Source of the DNA: a virus
Virus record (IMG/VR): IMGVR_UViG_3300011115_001056
Location: 62,001 to 126,000 of that record
Direction: 5' to 3' (one strand)
DNA: 64,000 nt
This document shows, in pieces, positions 19,503 through 27,896 of this stretch. Every line of letters starts with the position of its first letter. Positions within the stretch are counted from its first letter, which is position 1. Under the pieces are notes generated by a model. It searched no databases. It saw only the letters and a list, made by a program, of their open reading frames with translations, and was not told where the DNA came from. A program made the translations under genes and the position numbers.

Positions 19503-20251
19503 TAGTATTTTCTCTTCAAAAGAATAATCTATGGAATGGTTCCGGCTTTGTGGTCAAGCCTGGTTCATTAGAGTTATTATCATTTTGCTTTGCAGAGCAA
19601 CAGGTTAAAATTGGTTCTGGAAAATATAGGATAAAAATAGTTGGGGCATCTATCTCCGGTAATGGAATTTTCTCCGTGCAATTATTATTAGGCGATAAAG
19701 AGGTTTTTTCAAAAACAATATCTTTAAATAGCAAAGCAAATACAGAATCTTCTTTCGAGTTAGAGTTAAACTCTCCTGGTCCATATAATATTAAAATTCT
19801 TCGAGGGAAAGAATCAATAGGAAGAGTTTCAATTAATTTAATTAATTTTATTAAGACAATTGAAAAGTTACCCGAAGCAATTCTGCCAATAGTTAATGGT
19901 GAAGCAAAAGATTTTGAAAAAACATTTGTAGTAATTAATTATGATGAGTTAAACTCACCTTCCGAAATATCTTCTCTGTTTTTAGACCTGAAGAGTTATA
20001 AAAATTGCTTTTTTCTTCTAAAGACATCTCAATCTTTTGTGGAGAAGATAAAGGATGCTAACTTTAGAATGTTTTTTGAGTGGGAAGATCTTTTTGATTA
20101 TATTTCTATCTCTAATTTAAAAAAAATTATCTATTTAGAGTCAAATCTAAATAAAAGCATTTTTTCTAAGTATAACTGCGATATTGGAATTACTAGCCCA
20201 ATAATGGTTGGTAAAAAAACTCCAAATAAAATATCTGGAATTATATTTTGA
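19499..20251 (+). CDS. Unknown protein, paralogue B of a tandem beta-domain pair
   Basis: The 250-residue product is a paralogue of the preceding gene. N-terminal W.GSGFVVKPGSLELL, ISGNGIFSVQLLLGD and ILRGKESIGRVSIN match the same positions in paralogue A. The linker is much shorter, and a C-terminal alpha/beta domain (TFVVINYDELN to KKIIYLESNL) matches A as well. It overlaps A by ATGA (start inside the stop of A) and ends by overlapping the next glycosyltransferase, so the three are probably translationally coupled. No catalytic motif was seen. It may be a glycan-binding or scaffold partner of the glycosyltransferases on either side; no function is proved. Confidence 0.7.
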   Translation: MIVFSLQKNNLWNGSGFVVKPGSLELLSFCFAEQQVKIGSGKYRIKIVGASISGNGIFSVQLLLGDKEVFSKTISLNSKANTESSFELELNSPGPYNIKILRGKESIGRVSINLINFIKTIEKLPEAILPIVNGEAKDFEKTFVVINYDELNSPSEISSLFLDLKSYKNCFFLLKTSQSFVEKIKDANFRMFFEWEDLFDYISISNLKKIIYLESNLNKSIFSKYNCDIGITSPIMVGKKTPNKISGIIF

Positions 20252-21282
20252 AAAATAAAACAATAAATTTTCACTACATGACTGTTGATAAAAATATTGG
20301 CTATGGAAAGGCGTCGGCCAATATGCTTGAAGTTTTTAGGTTGACGGAACATAGGATTAACCCTGTTCAATCTGGAAGACCGGCTCCTCATGCTGATATT
20401 GATTTTTTCCTTAGGCCTCCACCTTGGAATATGGGTAGATCCAGAAGAAAGATTGCTTACTTCTACTGGGAAGCTACACCACTACCTGATGGGTGGGCGG
20501 CTTGCCTAAATACCGTAGATGAGATTTGGGCACCATGTCAATTGGTAGCAGACTGTTGCAAAATGGCAGGATTCAAAGGAAAGATTATAATAGTTCCAAC
20601 TCCCGCAATGCCGATTGACTTTTCCACCGTACCAGAGATGGATATTGCAGGAGTTCCGGTGGATTCCTTTAAGTTCTATTCAATATCACAATGGCATAAT
20701 AGAAAAGGGTGGGTGGAGCTATTAACTGCCTTTTTTGATGAATTTTCAGCAGAAGATAATGTCTCATTGATTATAAAAACAAATCCAATAAATCATCTTC
20801 TTCAAGATGAAATAAAAAAAGATATTTTTAATATAAAGTCTAATTTTTCTTATAAAAAAACAGCACCACTTGTTGTTATTCCGTCAATTATATCAGAGCA
20901 AGAACTATTATCAATTCATAAGTCATCACACTGCTATGTGGCTCCTCATCATGGCGAAGGATGGGGAATGCCAATTCATGATGCTATATTGGCTGGAAAA
21001 CAAATTATAGCCACAAAGTTTGGTGGAGTTGTTGAGTTTTTAGATGATGAAGCTTTTCACCCCATACCATTTTCTATGATTCCAGTATCAGGAATGGAAT
21101 GGAATGGAGCATATAATTCCAATCAGAGGTGGGCCCAGCCTGATATCATTGCCTTAAAAAGCATCATGAGGGATGTTTACAATAATTTTAAAGTTTATAT
21201 TAAAAAAAATATGCTAATCAACAAAAATATAGAAAATATATCTATAGAAAAAATAACAAGCTTAATAAAGAGCATAATTTAG
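20248..21282 (+). CDS. Glycosyltransferase, GT-B fold (GT4-like)
   Basis: A 344-residue GT-B glycosyltransferase. Seen: an N-terminal strand and loop with NIGYGKAS, a central IAYFYWEATPLPDGW segment similar to one in the glycosyltransferase at 17.5 kb, SISQWHNRKGW at the start of the donor domain, and APHHGEGWGMPIHDA, where E237 and D245 occupy the usual E-x7-E positions (second Glu replaced by Asp). FGGVVEFLDD follows, as in GT4 enzymes. The start is TTG at 20248, overlapping the previous stop as TTGA. An ATG ten codons later would cut off the first beta strand, so TTG is preferred. Donor and acceptor are unknown. Confidence 0.85.
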   Translation: MKNKTINFHYMTVDKNIGYGKASANMLEVFRLTEHRINPVQSGRPAPHADIDFFLRPPPWNMGRSRRKIAYFYWEATPLPDGWAACLNTVDEIWAPCQLVADCCKMAGFKGKIIIVPTPAMPIDFSTVPEMDIAGVPVDSFKFYSISQWHNRKGWVELLTAFFDEFSAEDNVSLIIKTNPINHLLQDEIKKDIFNIKSNFSYKKTAPLVVIPSIISEQELLSIHKSSHCYVAPHHGEGWGMPIHDAILAGKQIIATKFGGVVEFLDDEAFHPIPFSMIPVSGMEWNGAYNSNQRWAQPDIIALKSIMRDVYNNFKVYIKKNMLINKNIENISIEKITSLIKSII

Positions 21283-21290
21283 GAATTAAT

Positions 21291-21914
21291 ATGGAACAAT
21301 TTTTAGATCAAAAAGATAATCAATGGCACATTACAATGTGGATGGTTGTGCCGACTGTTAATGTAAAACATAGCTATAATTTTAGAGTTCATAGTATTAC
21401 AAATAATGATGGCTCCATCATTCGTGATCCCTCCATATCAAATAGTCATTATGTTTTTGGGATTAGTACAAAGTTTTTTGGCAAAAAAGTATTTTTCAAT
21501 GCATCATTTGATCCACTAGAAATACAAAATGTAAAGAGCTTTAAATTTGGATTCTGTAATGAACAGGTCGCATGGCTAAATAACACCTTTGTTGTGTTTG
21601 AGAATGATTGTCCAAAAGTAATAAATAATAATGATATAGTTGAAGGGCAAGTCTTAGAAGTGAAAACTTCAGATACATTAGAAGAATCTTCCTTAGTAAG
21701 TGTTGAAGCATCTATAAACATGAATGAATCAGAGACTATATCTGATGATCAAATATCTGCCGAGGTTATGATATTATCAAACGTAATTCCTGATGATGCT
21801 CTAGCTGAAAAAAAAATTGAAGTACCTATAGTGGAGGCAAAAGGTGAGCCTTTTGAGAAAGATGTTGTTCAAGTTGCAAAAAAGAAACTTGGAAGAAAAA
21901 GAAATAAAGTATAA
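21291..21914 (+). CDS. Unknown protein; free-standing copy of a domain fused to a glycosyltransferase next door
   Basis: The 207-residue product is unknown. Residues about 10-105 form a beta-rich domain (NFRVHSIT, IRDPSISNSHYVFGI, SFKFGFCNEQVAWL). The same domain, clearly homologous, forms the first 110 residues of the next gene, where a glycosyltransferase is attached. The second half is acidic and low in complexity, and the end is Lys/Arg-rich (AKKKLGRKRNK), resembling a flexible tail. AGGA precedes the ATG. It may bind the same glycan or protein acceptor as its fused paralogue. Confidence 0.65.
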   Translation: MEQFLDQKDNQWHITMWMVVPTVNVKHSYNFRVHSITNNDGSIIRDPSISNSHYVFGISTKFFGKKVFFNASFDPLEIQNVKSFKFGFCNEQVAWLNNTFVVFENDCPKVINNNDIVEGQVLEVKTSDTLEESSLVSVEASINMNESETISDDQISAEVMILSNVIPDDALAEKKIEVPIVEAKGEPFEKDVVQVAKKKLGRKRNKV

Positions 21915-21921
21915 TTAAAAA

Positions 21922-23292
21922 ATGAATTATGTTGTTAAAAATAATGTAAATGGAAGCAGATATAAACTTATTATATCCGCTACTATTCCAAAGTTACAAA
22001 TTACAAATATTTTAAACTTTAGAATAAAATCAATTACATTATTAAATAATGAAGTAGTTAATGATCCTCAGATAAATAATTCAAATTATATTTTTGAAAT
22101 AAAAGAAACCCAAATTAATAAAAAAAATGATTTTATATTTGATTTTGATATTACAGAAATGTCAAATATAAAAGATATTGATATTGGATTTTGTGATGAG
22201 TTTGTCAGATGGTATGACCATACTGCAAAAAAAATAAATGTTAATTTATCTCAAGTTAAGTTATTTAATAAAAAAGAAAATAATAAAATTTGTATTTTAT
22301 CTACATGGAACATAAAATGTGGTATAAGCCAGTACTGTAAAAACTTTTATGATGCCCTAATAGACAAAGGATGTGCGACAAAAGTATTTTCAAATACTGA
22401 AAATTATACTGATATTTTTAATTTTATAAAAACAAATAATGTTAATATATTTATTGTTCAATATGAACCATCAATAATTCAAAACTTTGAAGTTTTATTA
22501 TCAAATATTTTAATATTAAAAAGACATAATAAAAGAGTAAAAATATATTTTGTAATTCACTCTGAATATAAAGATCTTTTTAAATTAGATGGAATAATTG
22601 ATGGATTTATTTATCATAAGTCAAATACGTTAAACTTTAAGAATACAAAAGTCAACATTATTCCGATGGCAGTTCCTATATTTGCTCCAGATAATGAAAT
22701 CCCTTTTTATAGGCAAAAATATGGAATATCAAATGATACATTTGTTATATCTACTGTTGGATTTATGTTTGGATGGAAACAACATGCAAATGTTCTGCAG
22801 GGTATGGTTCCTATATTAAAACAAAATAAAAATGCAATGATTCAGCTGTTAACATCATTTCATTCAATAAATAATGGCGAGTGTATAGAAGAATATAATA
22901 AAATACGAAGGGTTGTATCTGAAAATGGCATCGAGTCTCAGGTAATACATGTCACTGAGTATATTCCGCAGCAAGAATTAAGCGAAAGACTGTTTCTATC
23001 AGACCTTGGATTTTTATGGTCAGGAATAGAAACAACAAGCTCGTCCGCATCATTAAAAGAATTTGTATCATCAAGACTGCCTGTCGTTAGAACAAACTCA
23101 TCACATTACCATGATATAGAATCTGGATGTGAGATAACAGGGCAAGATATGGGTCAGTTTATATCGGCAATAGAGGGCCTAATTTCAAATAAAGAAAGAT
23201 TAACTACTTTAAAAAATTATATGAATAAAAACTATGAAGAAATGAATTATAAAAATATAATATCTAAATTTTTAGAGGTGTTCGATGTATAA
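21922..23292 (+). CDS. Two-domain protein: unknown beta domain fused to a GT4-like glycosyltransferase
   Basis: The product has 456 residues. Residues 1-110 are homologous to the preceding gene (LNFRIKSIT, VNDPQINNSNYIFEI, DIDIGFCDEFVRW). From about residue 118 a GT-B glycosyltransferase follows: STWNIKCGISQYCKNF, with the CGI..Y motif common in GT4 enzymes at 133-138, then HSEYKDLF, STVGFMFGWKQH and SSRLPVVRTNSSHYHDIE. A clean E-x7-E pair is not obvious. The gene is strongly AT-rich with many Ile, Asn and Lys codons. It overlaps the next gene by 8 bases. The beta domain may position the acceptor. Glycosyltransferase assignment is good; substrate is unknown. Confidence 0.8.
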   Translation: MNYVVKNNVNGSRYKLIISATIPKLQITNILNFRIKSITLLNNEVVNDPQINNSNYIFEIKETQINKKNDFIFDFDITEMSNIKDIDIGFCDEFVRWYDHTAKKINVNLSQVKLFNKKENNKICILSTWNIKCGISQYCKNFYDALIDKGCATKVFSNTENYTDIFNFIKTNNVNIFIVQYEPSIIQNFEVLLSNILILKRHNKRVKIYFVIHSEYKDLFKLDGIIDGFIYHKSNTLNFKNTKVNIIPMAVPIFAPDNEIPFYRQKYGISNDTFVISTVGFMFGWKQHANVLQGMVPILKQNKNAMIQLLTSFHSINNGECIEEYNKIRRVVSENGIESQVIHVTEYIPQQELSERLFLSDLGFLWSGIETTSSSASLKEFVSSRLPVVRTNSSHYHDIESGCEITGQDMGQFISAIEGLISNKERLTTLKNYMNKNYEEMNYKNIISKFLEVFDV

Positions 23293-24100
23293 GGTTGTTG
23301 TTGGTATTACAACATTAAATAATCCTGATATACTTAACAACTGTTTAAAATCAATATACAAAACACATGATATGTATAAAGGCTTAGATATAAAAATTTT
23401 AGTGATTGATGATTGTAGCTCTGATGAGAATCTAGAAAGGAATAAAGAAGTTTGTGCATCACATGGTGTAGATATGTTGATGAATAGACAGAGGCTTGGT
23501 GTAGCTAAGTCTTGGAACAATCTATCTAAGCATTTTAAATCTGAAATAGTTATACTTCTAAATGATGATGTTGAAGTTTTTCATAATTGGACAGATGTTA
23601 TGATATATACATTGGATAATAATCCTGAGATTGGAGTAGTTGGATTTAATGCATATGAAGGGGATAATAGCTTACTTCCAGCAAATAATGTACCAACTTA
23701 TATCGAATCAAAAATAATGCTTGGCGGAAATTTACACCCCATATTATCTGCCAGAGGCTTTGGGTTTGGATTCAGAAAGGAAGACTTTGATAAGATTGGC
23801 GGTTTTAATAATGATTATTTTTGTTTTTTTGAAGAAATAGATTTTAATTTATCTATGATGAAAAATCTTAATAAAAGAAATTGTATATTGTCCTATCCAG
23901 TATTAAAGCATACTCATGGTGCTACAACATTCAAGGAGCTTGGAGATCATTCTCTTATTTTTAAAGAAAGCAAGGCAATATTTGAATTAAAGTGGGGAGT
24001 TGCCTGGGAAGATTTAAGAAATTTGTTTCATAATAATAACATACCTAGAATAAAAAATATTTTAAACGAATGGAACTCTAACTTTAATATCTGGAGTTAG
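23285..24100 (+). CDS. Glycosyltransferase family 2 (GT-A fold)
   Basis: A 271-residue inverting GT2-type enzyme. It opens with the nucleotide-binding strand VVVGITTLNN, followed by VIDDCSSDE and the DXD-like metal site LLNDDVEVF with D94/D95. GFGFGFRKEDFDKIGGF and EEIDFNLS match the GT2 acceptor and general-base region. A ribosome binding site AGAGGT lies ahead of the ATG inside the end of the previous gene. It is homologous to the next gene, so the two may add successive sugars. Donor and acceptor are unknown. Confidence 0.85.
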   Translation: MYKVVVGITTLNNPDILNNCLKSIYKTHDMYKGLDIKILVIDDCSSDENLERNKEVCASHGVDMLMNRQRLGVAKSWNNLSKHFKSEIVILLNDDVEVFHNWTDVMIYTLDNNPEIGVVGFNAYEGDNSLLPANNVPTYIESKIMLGGNLHPILSARGFGFGFRKEDFDKIGGFNNDYFCFFEEIDFNLSMMKNLNKRNCILSYPVLKHTHGATTFKELGDHSLIFKESKAIFELKWGVAWEDLRNLFHNNNIPRIKNILNEWNSNFNIWS

Positions 24101-24123
24101 TATAATTAAGTTTTGGAGATATA

Positions 24124-25020
24124 ATGGAAGATTTTGTTACTATAGGAATTCCCACGTATAATGGTTGGCAACGTGTTGCTAACTTATTAGAAAATATAAA
24201 ACAAAGAACTGAACAAGATATAAAGTATGATATAGTTATATGTGATGATTCCGGAAGGCCCGAGCATCGCGAAAAGATAAAGTCAATTTGTGCTCAATAT
24301 GGAGCAAGATTTATTTTTCATCAGAATAATAGGGGTGTTCCTGCTGCATGGAACACTTTGGTAAAATCAAGTAATTCTAAATATGTGATTCTACTAAATG
24401 ATGATATACTTGTTGCAAAAAACTGGTTGAGAGCTCCACTTCATGCAATAAAAGAAAATCCATTAGTTGGCTCATTTGGTCTATATTGTTATTTTATAAG
24501 TCCAAGCGATGTGCAACCTCTGCTTGCCGGCCCAGATGCAAAAATTATTCCTTTAAATATCAGATGGGAGGGCCCAAATCTAATTCTAAACGAAAGGTTT
24601 GATTCTGTTCCAACCTCGGCCGGTTCAGCTCCAGGAAGAACAATGTGTCCTACCGGCTGTGCATTTGGATTTAGAAGAGAGATGTGGGAGAAGGTAGGAG
24701 GCTTTGATGAAAGATATCAGGCATTTTATGAGGAAACTGATTTTGGGGTAGCTTGTGCTGAGCTTGGGTTTCCCTCTGTACAATTATCATGCCCCGGAAA
24801 TTATCACATTTGGTCACAAACATTCGGATCTGCTCCAGAGATAAATGCAGGGCAGGTTATGGCTGATTCAAAAAGAAAATTTCTTGAAAAATGGAGAGCA
24901 AGACTTGCAATAGAGATAAATGATGCTCCAGATATTCATCCATTTTTAATGGACAAAATTGGTCCAATTGAAATATCATGGCTTGATGAAGACCAAAAAG
25001 AAAAAACCTGTTTTATATGA
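24124..25020 (+). CDS. Glycosyltransferase family 2 (GT-A fold)
   Basis: A 298-residue GT2 enzyme. Motifs seen: VTIGIPTYNGW at the start, VICDDSGRPEH, LLNDDILVAKNW with the metal-binding D93/D94, CPTGCAFGFRREMWEKVGGF and EETDFGVACAELGF, the usual GT2 order. A GGAG site lies six bases before the ATG, and TATAAT occurs in the short gap upstream. It is related to the preceding gene. Substrates are unknown. Confidence 0.85.
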   Translation: MEDFVTIGIPTYNGWQRVANLLENIKQRTEQDIKYDIVICDDSGRPEHREKIKSICAQYGARFIFHQNNRGVPAAWNTLVKSSNSKYVILLNDDILVAKNWLRAPLHAIKENPLVGSFGLYCYFISPSDVQPLLAGPDAKIIPLNIRWEGPNLILNERFDSVPTSAGSAPGRTMCPTGCAFGFRREMWEKVGGFDERYQAFYEETDFGVACAELGFPSVQLSCPGNYHIWSQTFGSAPEINAGQVMADSKRKFLEKWRARLAIEINDAPDIHPFLMDKIGPIEISWLDEDQKEKTCFI

Positions 25021-25029
25021 GGCTATTAT

Positions 25030-26271
25030 ATGAAAATTTTATTACTTGAACATCCACAACTTACTAACGGAACATGGATGCTATATGAAGGATTAGTTCG
25101 TGTGCTCGGAAGAGATGCTATCACAATCTTTCCTCCAAAACCATTATTTGATGGAAAATATCCATCAGCCGTCATGAAGCTGATGGATATTAGGTGGTAT
25201 CGTGATGTATATAAAGATCTTCAAAATCTTCCCGCAGGAATTCCTCCACTATCAAATGGAGAGTTATTAACTGCAAATGATGATAGAGTTATGATTTCTG
25301 CCATATGCCCTGTTCCACCATCACCAGATAAGACAGATCAAATACCAATTGATGAGGACGAAGTTATAGAACTACTTAACCAAAATTATTATGATTTAAT
25401 AGTTCTGGGAAATAGCCATAGAGTTCCAACCATTGCATTAGCAAGATTTCGTGATAAGTGTAGGACCCTACCTCCAATCATTTATTTTGACGCAGGAGAA
25501 AGGGATGAGTTTAATGCTCATTGGTGGCACGTATTTAAACCAGCGTTAGTTTTTAAAAATATATTAACACCAGAGTTATTATTAAAAAAAGGAACTCCAC
25601 AGGTTCCATGTGATATATATCCAATGCCGATGTCACATACAACTATATTATCTGATAAATCTGATAAATTTAATATAAATATTGATAATTTAAAAAATAG
25701 AAGTATTGACTTAACATCTAATTTTGGAAGTACATGGGAAACTAGAAGATTAGTTCAGCAAACAGTTGAAAAAACATGTTTATCAATATCAAGAGATAAT
25801 AGAAAGTTAGTTACAAAACTAGATATATTTACTCAGAGTGATTTACTTAATTCTAAAATTTCAGTATCTATGAGAGGATCCGGAAGAGATACTGAAAGAT
25901 ACTGGGATATGCCTGCAGCCGGTTGTGCTCTGATTTGTGACGGAACAATGGGTTGTATACATCCATTTCCTTTTAAAAATAATGAATCTGCAATCTTTTA
26001 TAAAAATTTAAAAGAACTTGATATAGCTATAAAATTTTTGGTAAATAATGATGATGAAAGAATTAGAATTGCACAAAATGGACACAATCATATTAGAAAA
26101 TATCATAGCGTTGAAGCAAGAGCATTATTTTTTCTTGGTATTATAAACACCAAAATTGGATGCAATTACTCAGTGGAAAATAAAGATAGGATAAAAAGTC
26201 TGATAAAAGATTTAAAGTGGGATTCAGAGCTTCCAGACTGGACAGGCCCAGTTGTAGGTTTTGATGAATAA
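25030..26271 (+). CDS. Probable glycosyltransferase, CgeB-like / GT1-2 C-terminal domain
   Basis: The 413-residue product starts with a Rossmann-like strand (MKILLLEHPQL). The C-terminal segment ERYWDMPAAGCALICDG, followed by FKNNESAIFY, LKELDIAIKFLV and DDERIRIAQNGHNHI, matches the pattern of CgeB-like glycosyltransferases, whose C-terminal lobe holds R(Y/F)(W/F)..PA.G. The N-terminal half contains a His/Trp-rich stretch (FNAHWWHVF) and is less typical. GAGG precedes the ATG. It lies in the same run as the two GT2 genes and very probably acts on the same glycan. Confidence 0.65.
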   Translation: MKILLLEHPQLTNGTWMLYEGLVRVLGRDAITIFPPKPLFDGKYPSAVMKLMDIRWYRDVYKDLQNLPAGIPPLSNGELLTANDDRVMISAICPVPPSPDKTDQIPIDEDEVIELLNQNYYDLIVLGNSHRVPTIALARFRDKCRTLPPIIYFDAGERDEFNAHWWHVFKPALVFKNILTPELLLKKGTPQVPCDIYPMPMSHTTILSDKSDKFNINIDNLKNRSIDLTSNFGSTWETRRLVQQTVEKTCLSISRDNRKLVTKLDIFTQSDLLNSKISVSMRGSGRDTERYWDMPAAGCALICDGTMGCIHPFPFKNNESAIFYKNLKELDIAIKFLVNNDDERIRIAQNGHNHIRKYHSVEARALFFLGIINTKIGCNYSVENKDRIKSLIKDLKWDSELPDWTGPVVGFDE

Positions 26272-26307
26272 TGAACATTAATAACTCATTGCAAACTAGG
26301 AGATATT

Positions 26308-27033
26308 GTGAATTATAGTGATGTAATAAATACATTGATTAAAAACAATCTAATAACAAAAGAATCTGTTGAATATTGGTATAATAAATTATTCTTATCA
26401 CCACATCCAGAGGGTGGTACGCCGTGGGATCAGGTCTTATGTGACGTATGGAATGAAAAAAATCGGGATTCTATTGATTTAATGTCTGACTTTTATGATT
26501 CTGATTGTTGCGTCGTGTTTCAAGGCTCAATGTCTGGGTCTTGGGCTGGAAATTCTATAAATAAAAAAATAGAACCATATATAACTCCAGGCTTAAATGT
26601 ACTTGAATATGGCTCAGGAGGAGGAAGAGAAGTTGTTAGTGTTTTAAAGTCTGGAGCAAAGATAACAGCGTGTGATGTTTCAATAAGATTACTTGATGGA
26701 GTAAAATTATTAGCCAAAGAACACGGATATATTGTCGAAACAATTATAATAAAAGATGATGTTCCAGTTCTGCCAATTGGCTATGATGTAGTAATTACTA
26801 CAGATTGTTTAGAGCATGTAAAAAAACCAATAGATGTATTAAATACTTTATCAAGATCATTAAAACAAGGTGGAATCATGTATTGCGAAGTATTTTTTGG
26901 TGGGCATGACTTATCTCCATATCATTTAGTTGAAAATAATCATCTTGGTAATGTTGATCTCTGGAGATCTGTGATGAAAAATGCTGGACTGAAACAAATA
27001 GATCAAGAAGGACTTATTTGGGAAAAAGAATGA
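26308..27033 (+). CDS. Class I SAM-dependent methyltransferase
   Basis: The product has 241 residues. It shows the SAM-binding loop LEYGSGGGRE at about 98-108, a motif II acidic segment (ITACDVS), VVITTDCLEHVKKP typical of methyltransferase-11-type enzymes, and LSRSLKQGGIMYCEV as the strand after motif III. The start is GTG at 26308 with an AGGAG site seven bases upstream. Between glycosyltransferases and a sugar formyltransferase it may methylate a sugar of the glycan or cap it. The substrate is not readable from the sequence. Confidence 0.75.
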   Translation: MNYSDVINTLIKNNLITKESVEYWYNKLFLSPHPEGGTPWDQVLCDVWNEKNRDSIDLMSDFYDSDCCVVFQGSMSGSWAGNSINKKIEPYITPGLNVLEYGSGGGREVVSVLKSGAKITACDVSIRLLDGVKLLAKEHGYIVETIIIKDDVPVLPIGYDVVITTDCLEHVKKPIDVLNTLSRSLKQGGIMYCEVFFGGHDLSPYHLVENNHLGNVDLWRSVMKNAGLKQIDQEGLIWEKE

Positions 27034-27896
27034 TAACATTTTTTTTAATGAATTTAAAAGGACTTAATGTATTAAAGTCTATTATATCATCTGGAAAAAA
27101 AAATATAATAAAAGAAGTTATTTCATCACAAGATAAAAATGTTATAAATGATTATTATCTTGATATAGTTGAGTTATGTGAATCAAACTCAATTATTTTT
27201 TTTAATAAAAATAATATAAAAAATATTTCTTTTGATTATGGAATTGCAATTGGATGGAGGTGGATGATTAAAAATAATAAAAATTTAATAGTACTTCATG
27301 ATTCTTTGCTTCCAAAAAATAGGGGATTTTCACCACTAGTAACATCAATTATTTCTGGAGATGAAAGGATAGGAGTTACGGCATTATGGGCATGCGAAAA
27401 TTATGATGAAGGAGATATTATATCATCAAGTTTTATTAATATAGAATATCCAATAAAAATTCAAAAAGCAATTGAACTAATATCGGAATGTTATTCTGAC
27501 TTAGTCTTATATATTCTTAATATAATAGAAAAAAAACAGGAATTACCGAGAATAAAACAGGATGAATCTCTTGCAACGTATTGTTTATGGCGTGATGAGG
27601 AAGATTTAAAAATAAATTGGAATGATTCTGCTTCAATAATAGTAAGACATATAGATGCAGTTGGCTTCCCATATAATGGGGCATATTTTGTATATAATGA
27701 TTTAAAATATATTGTACATAATGCAATAGAAATTTGTGACAAAAATATAGAAAATAGAACACCAGGAAAAATATTTAAAATAGAAGAAGATGGAATAATT
27801 ATTGTTTGCAAAACTGGTCTTGTAAAATTAACAGATATTTTTTTAGAAAATAAAGATAAAATAATATTTAATAAATTAAAAGTTAGGTTAAAATGA
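27030..27896 (+). CDS. Sugar N-formyltransferase-like protein (formyltransferase family)
   Basis: A 288-residue member of the formyltransferase family (Met-tRNA formyltransferase / VioF / ArnA-N type), which transfers formyl from 10-formyltetrahydrofolate to an amine. Seen: HDSLLPKNRG with catalytic His90, and YDEGDII with Asp129. The Asn that normally sits two residues before His is Val88 here. A C-terminal beta domain (IDAVGFPYNGAYF, TPGKIFKIEEDGI) resembles the Fmt/ArnA C-terminal fold. The ATG at 27030 overlaps the methyltransferase stop as ATGA. Its gene overlaps the WecE-type aminotransferase that would make the amine. The likely substrate is dTDP-4-amino-4,6-dideoxyhexose (inferred). 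Confidence 0.75.
   Translation: MITFFLMNLKGLNVLKSIISSGKKNIIKEVISSQDKNVINDYYLDIVELCESNSIIFFNKNNIKNISFDYGIAIGWRWMIKNNKNLIVLHDSLLPKNRGFSPLVTSIISGDERIGVTALWACENYDEGDIISSSFINIEYPIKIQKAIELISECYSDLVLYILNIIEKKQELPRIKQDESLATYCLWRDEEDLKINWNDSASIIVRHIDAVGFPYNGAYFVYNDLKYIVHNAIEICDKNIENRTPGKIFKIEEDGIIIVCKTGLVKLTDIFLENKDKIIFNKLKVRLK

Noticed and set aside
27018-27029. TTG start for the formyltransferase
   Set aside because: The ATG at 27030 makes an ATGA junction with the preceding stop, the usual form here.
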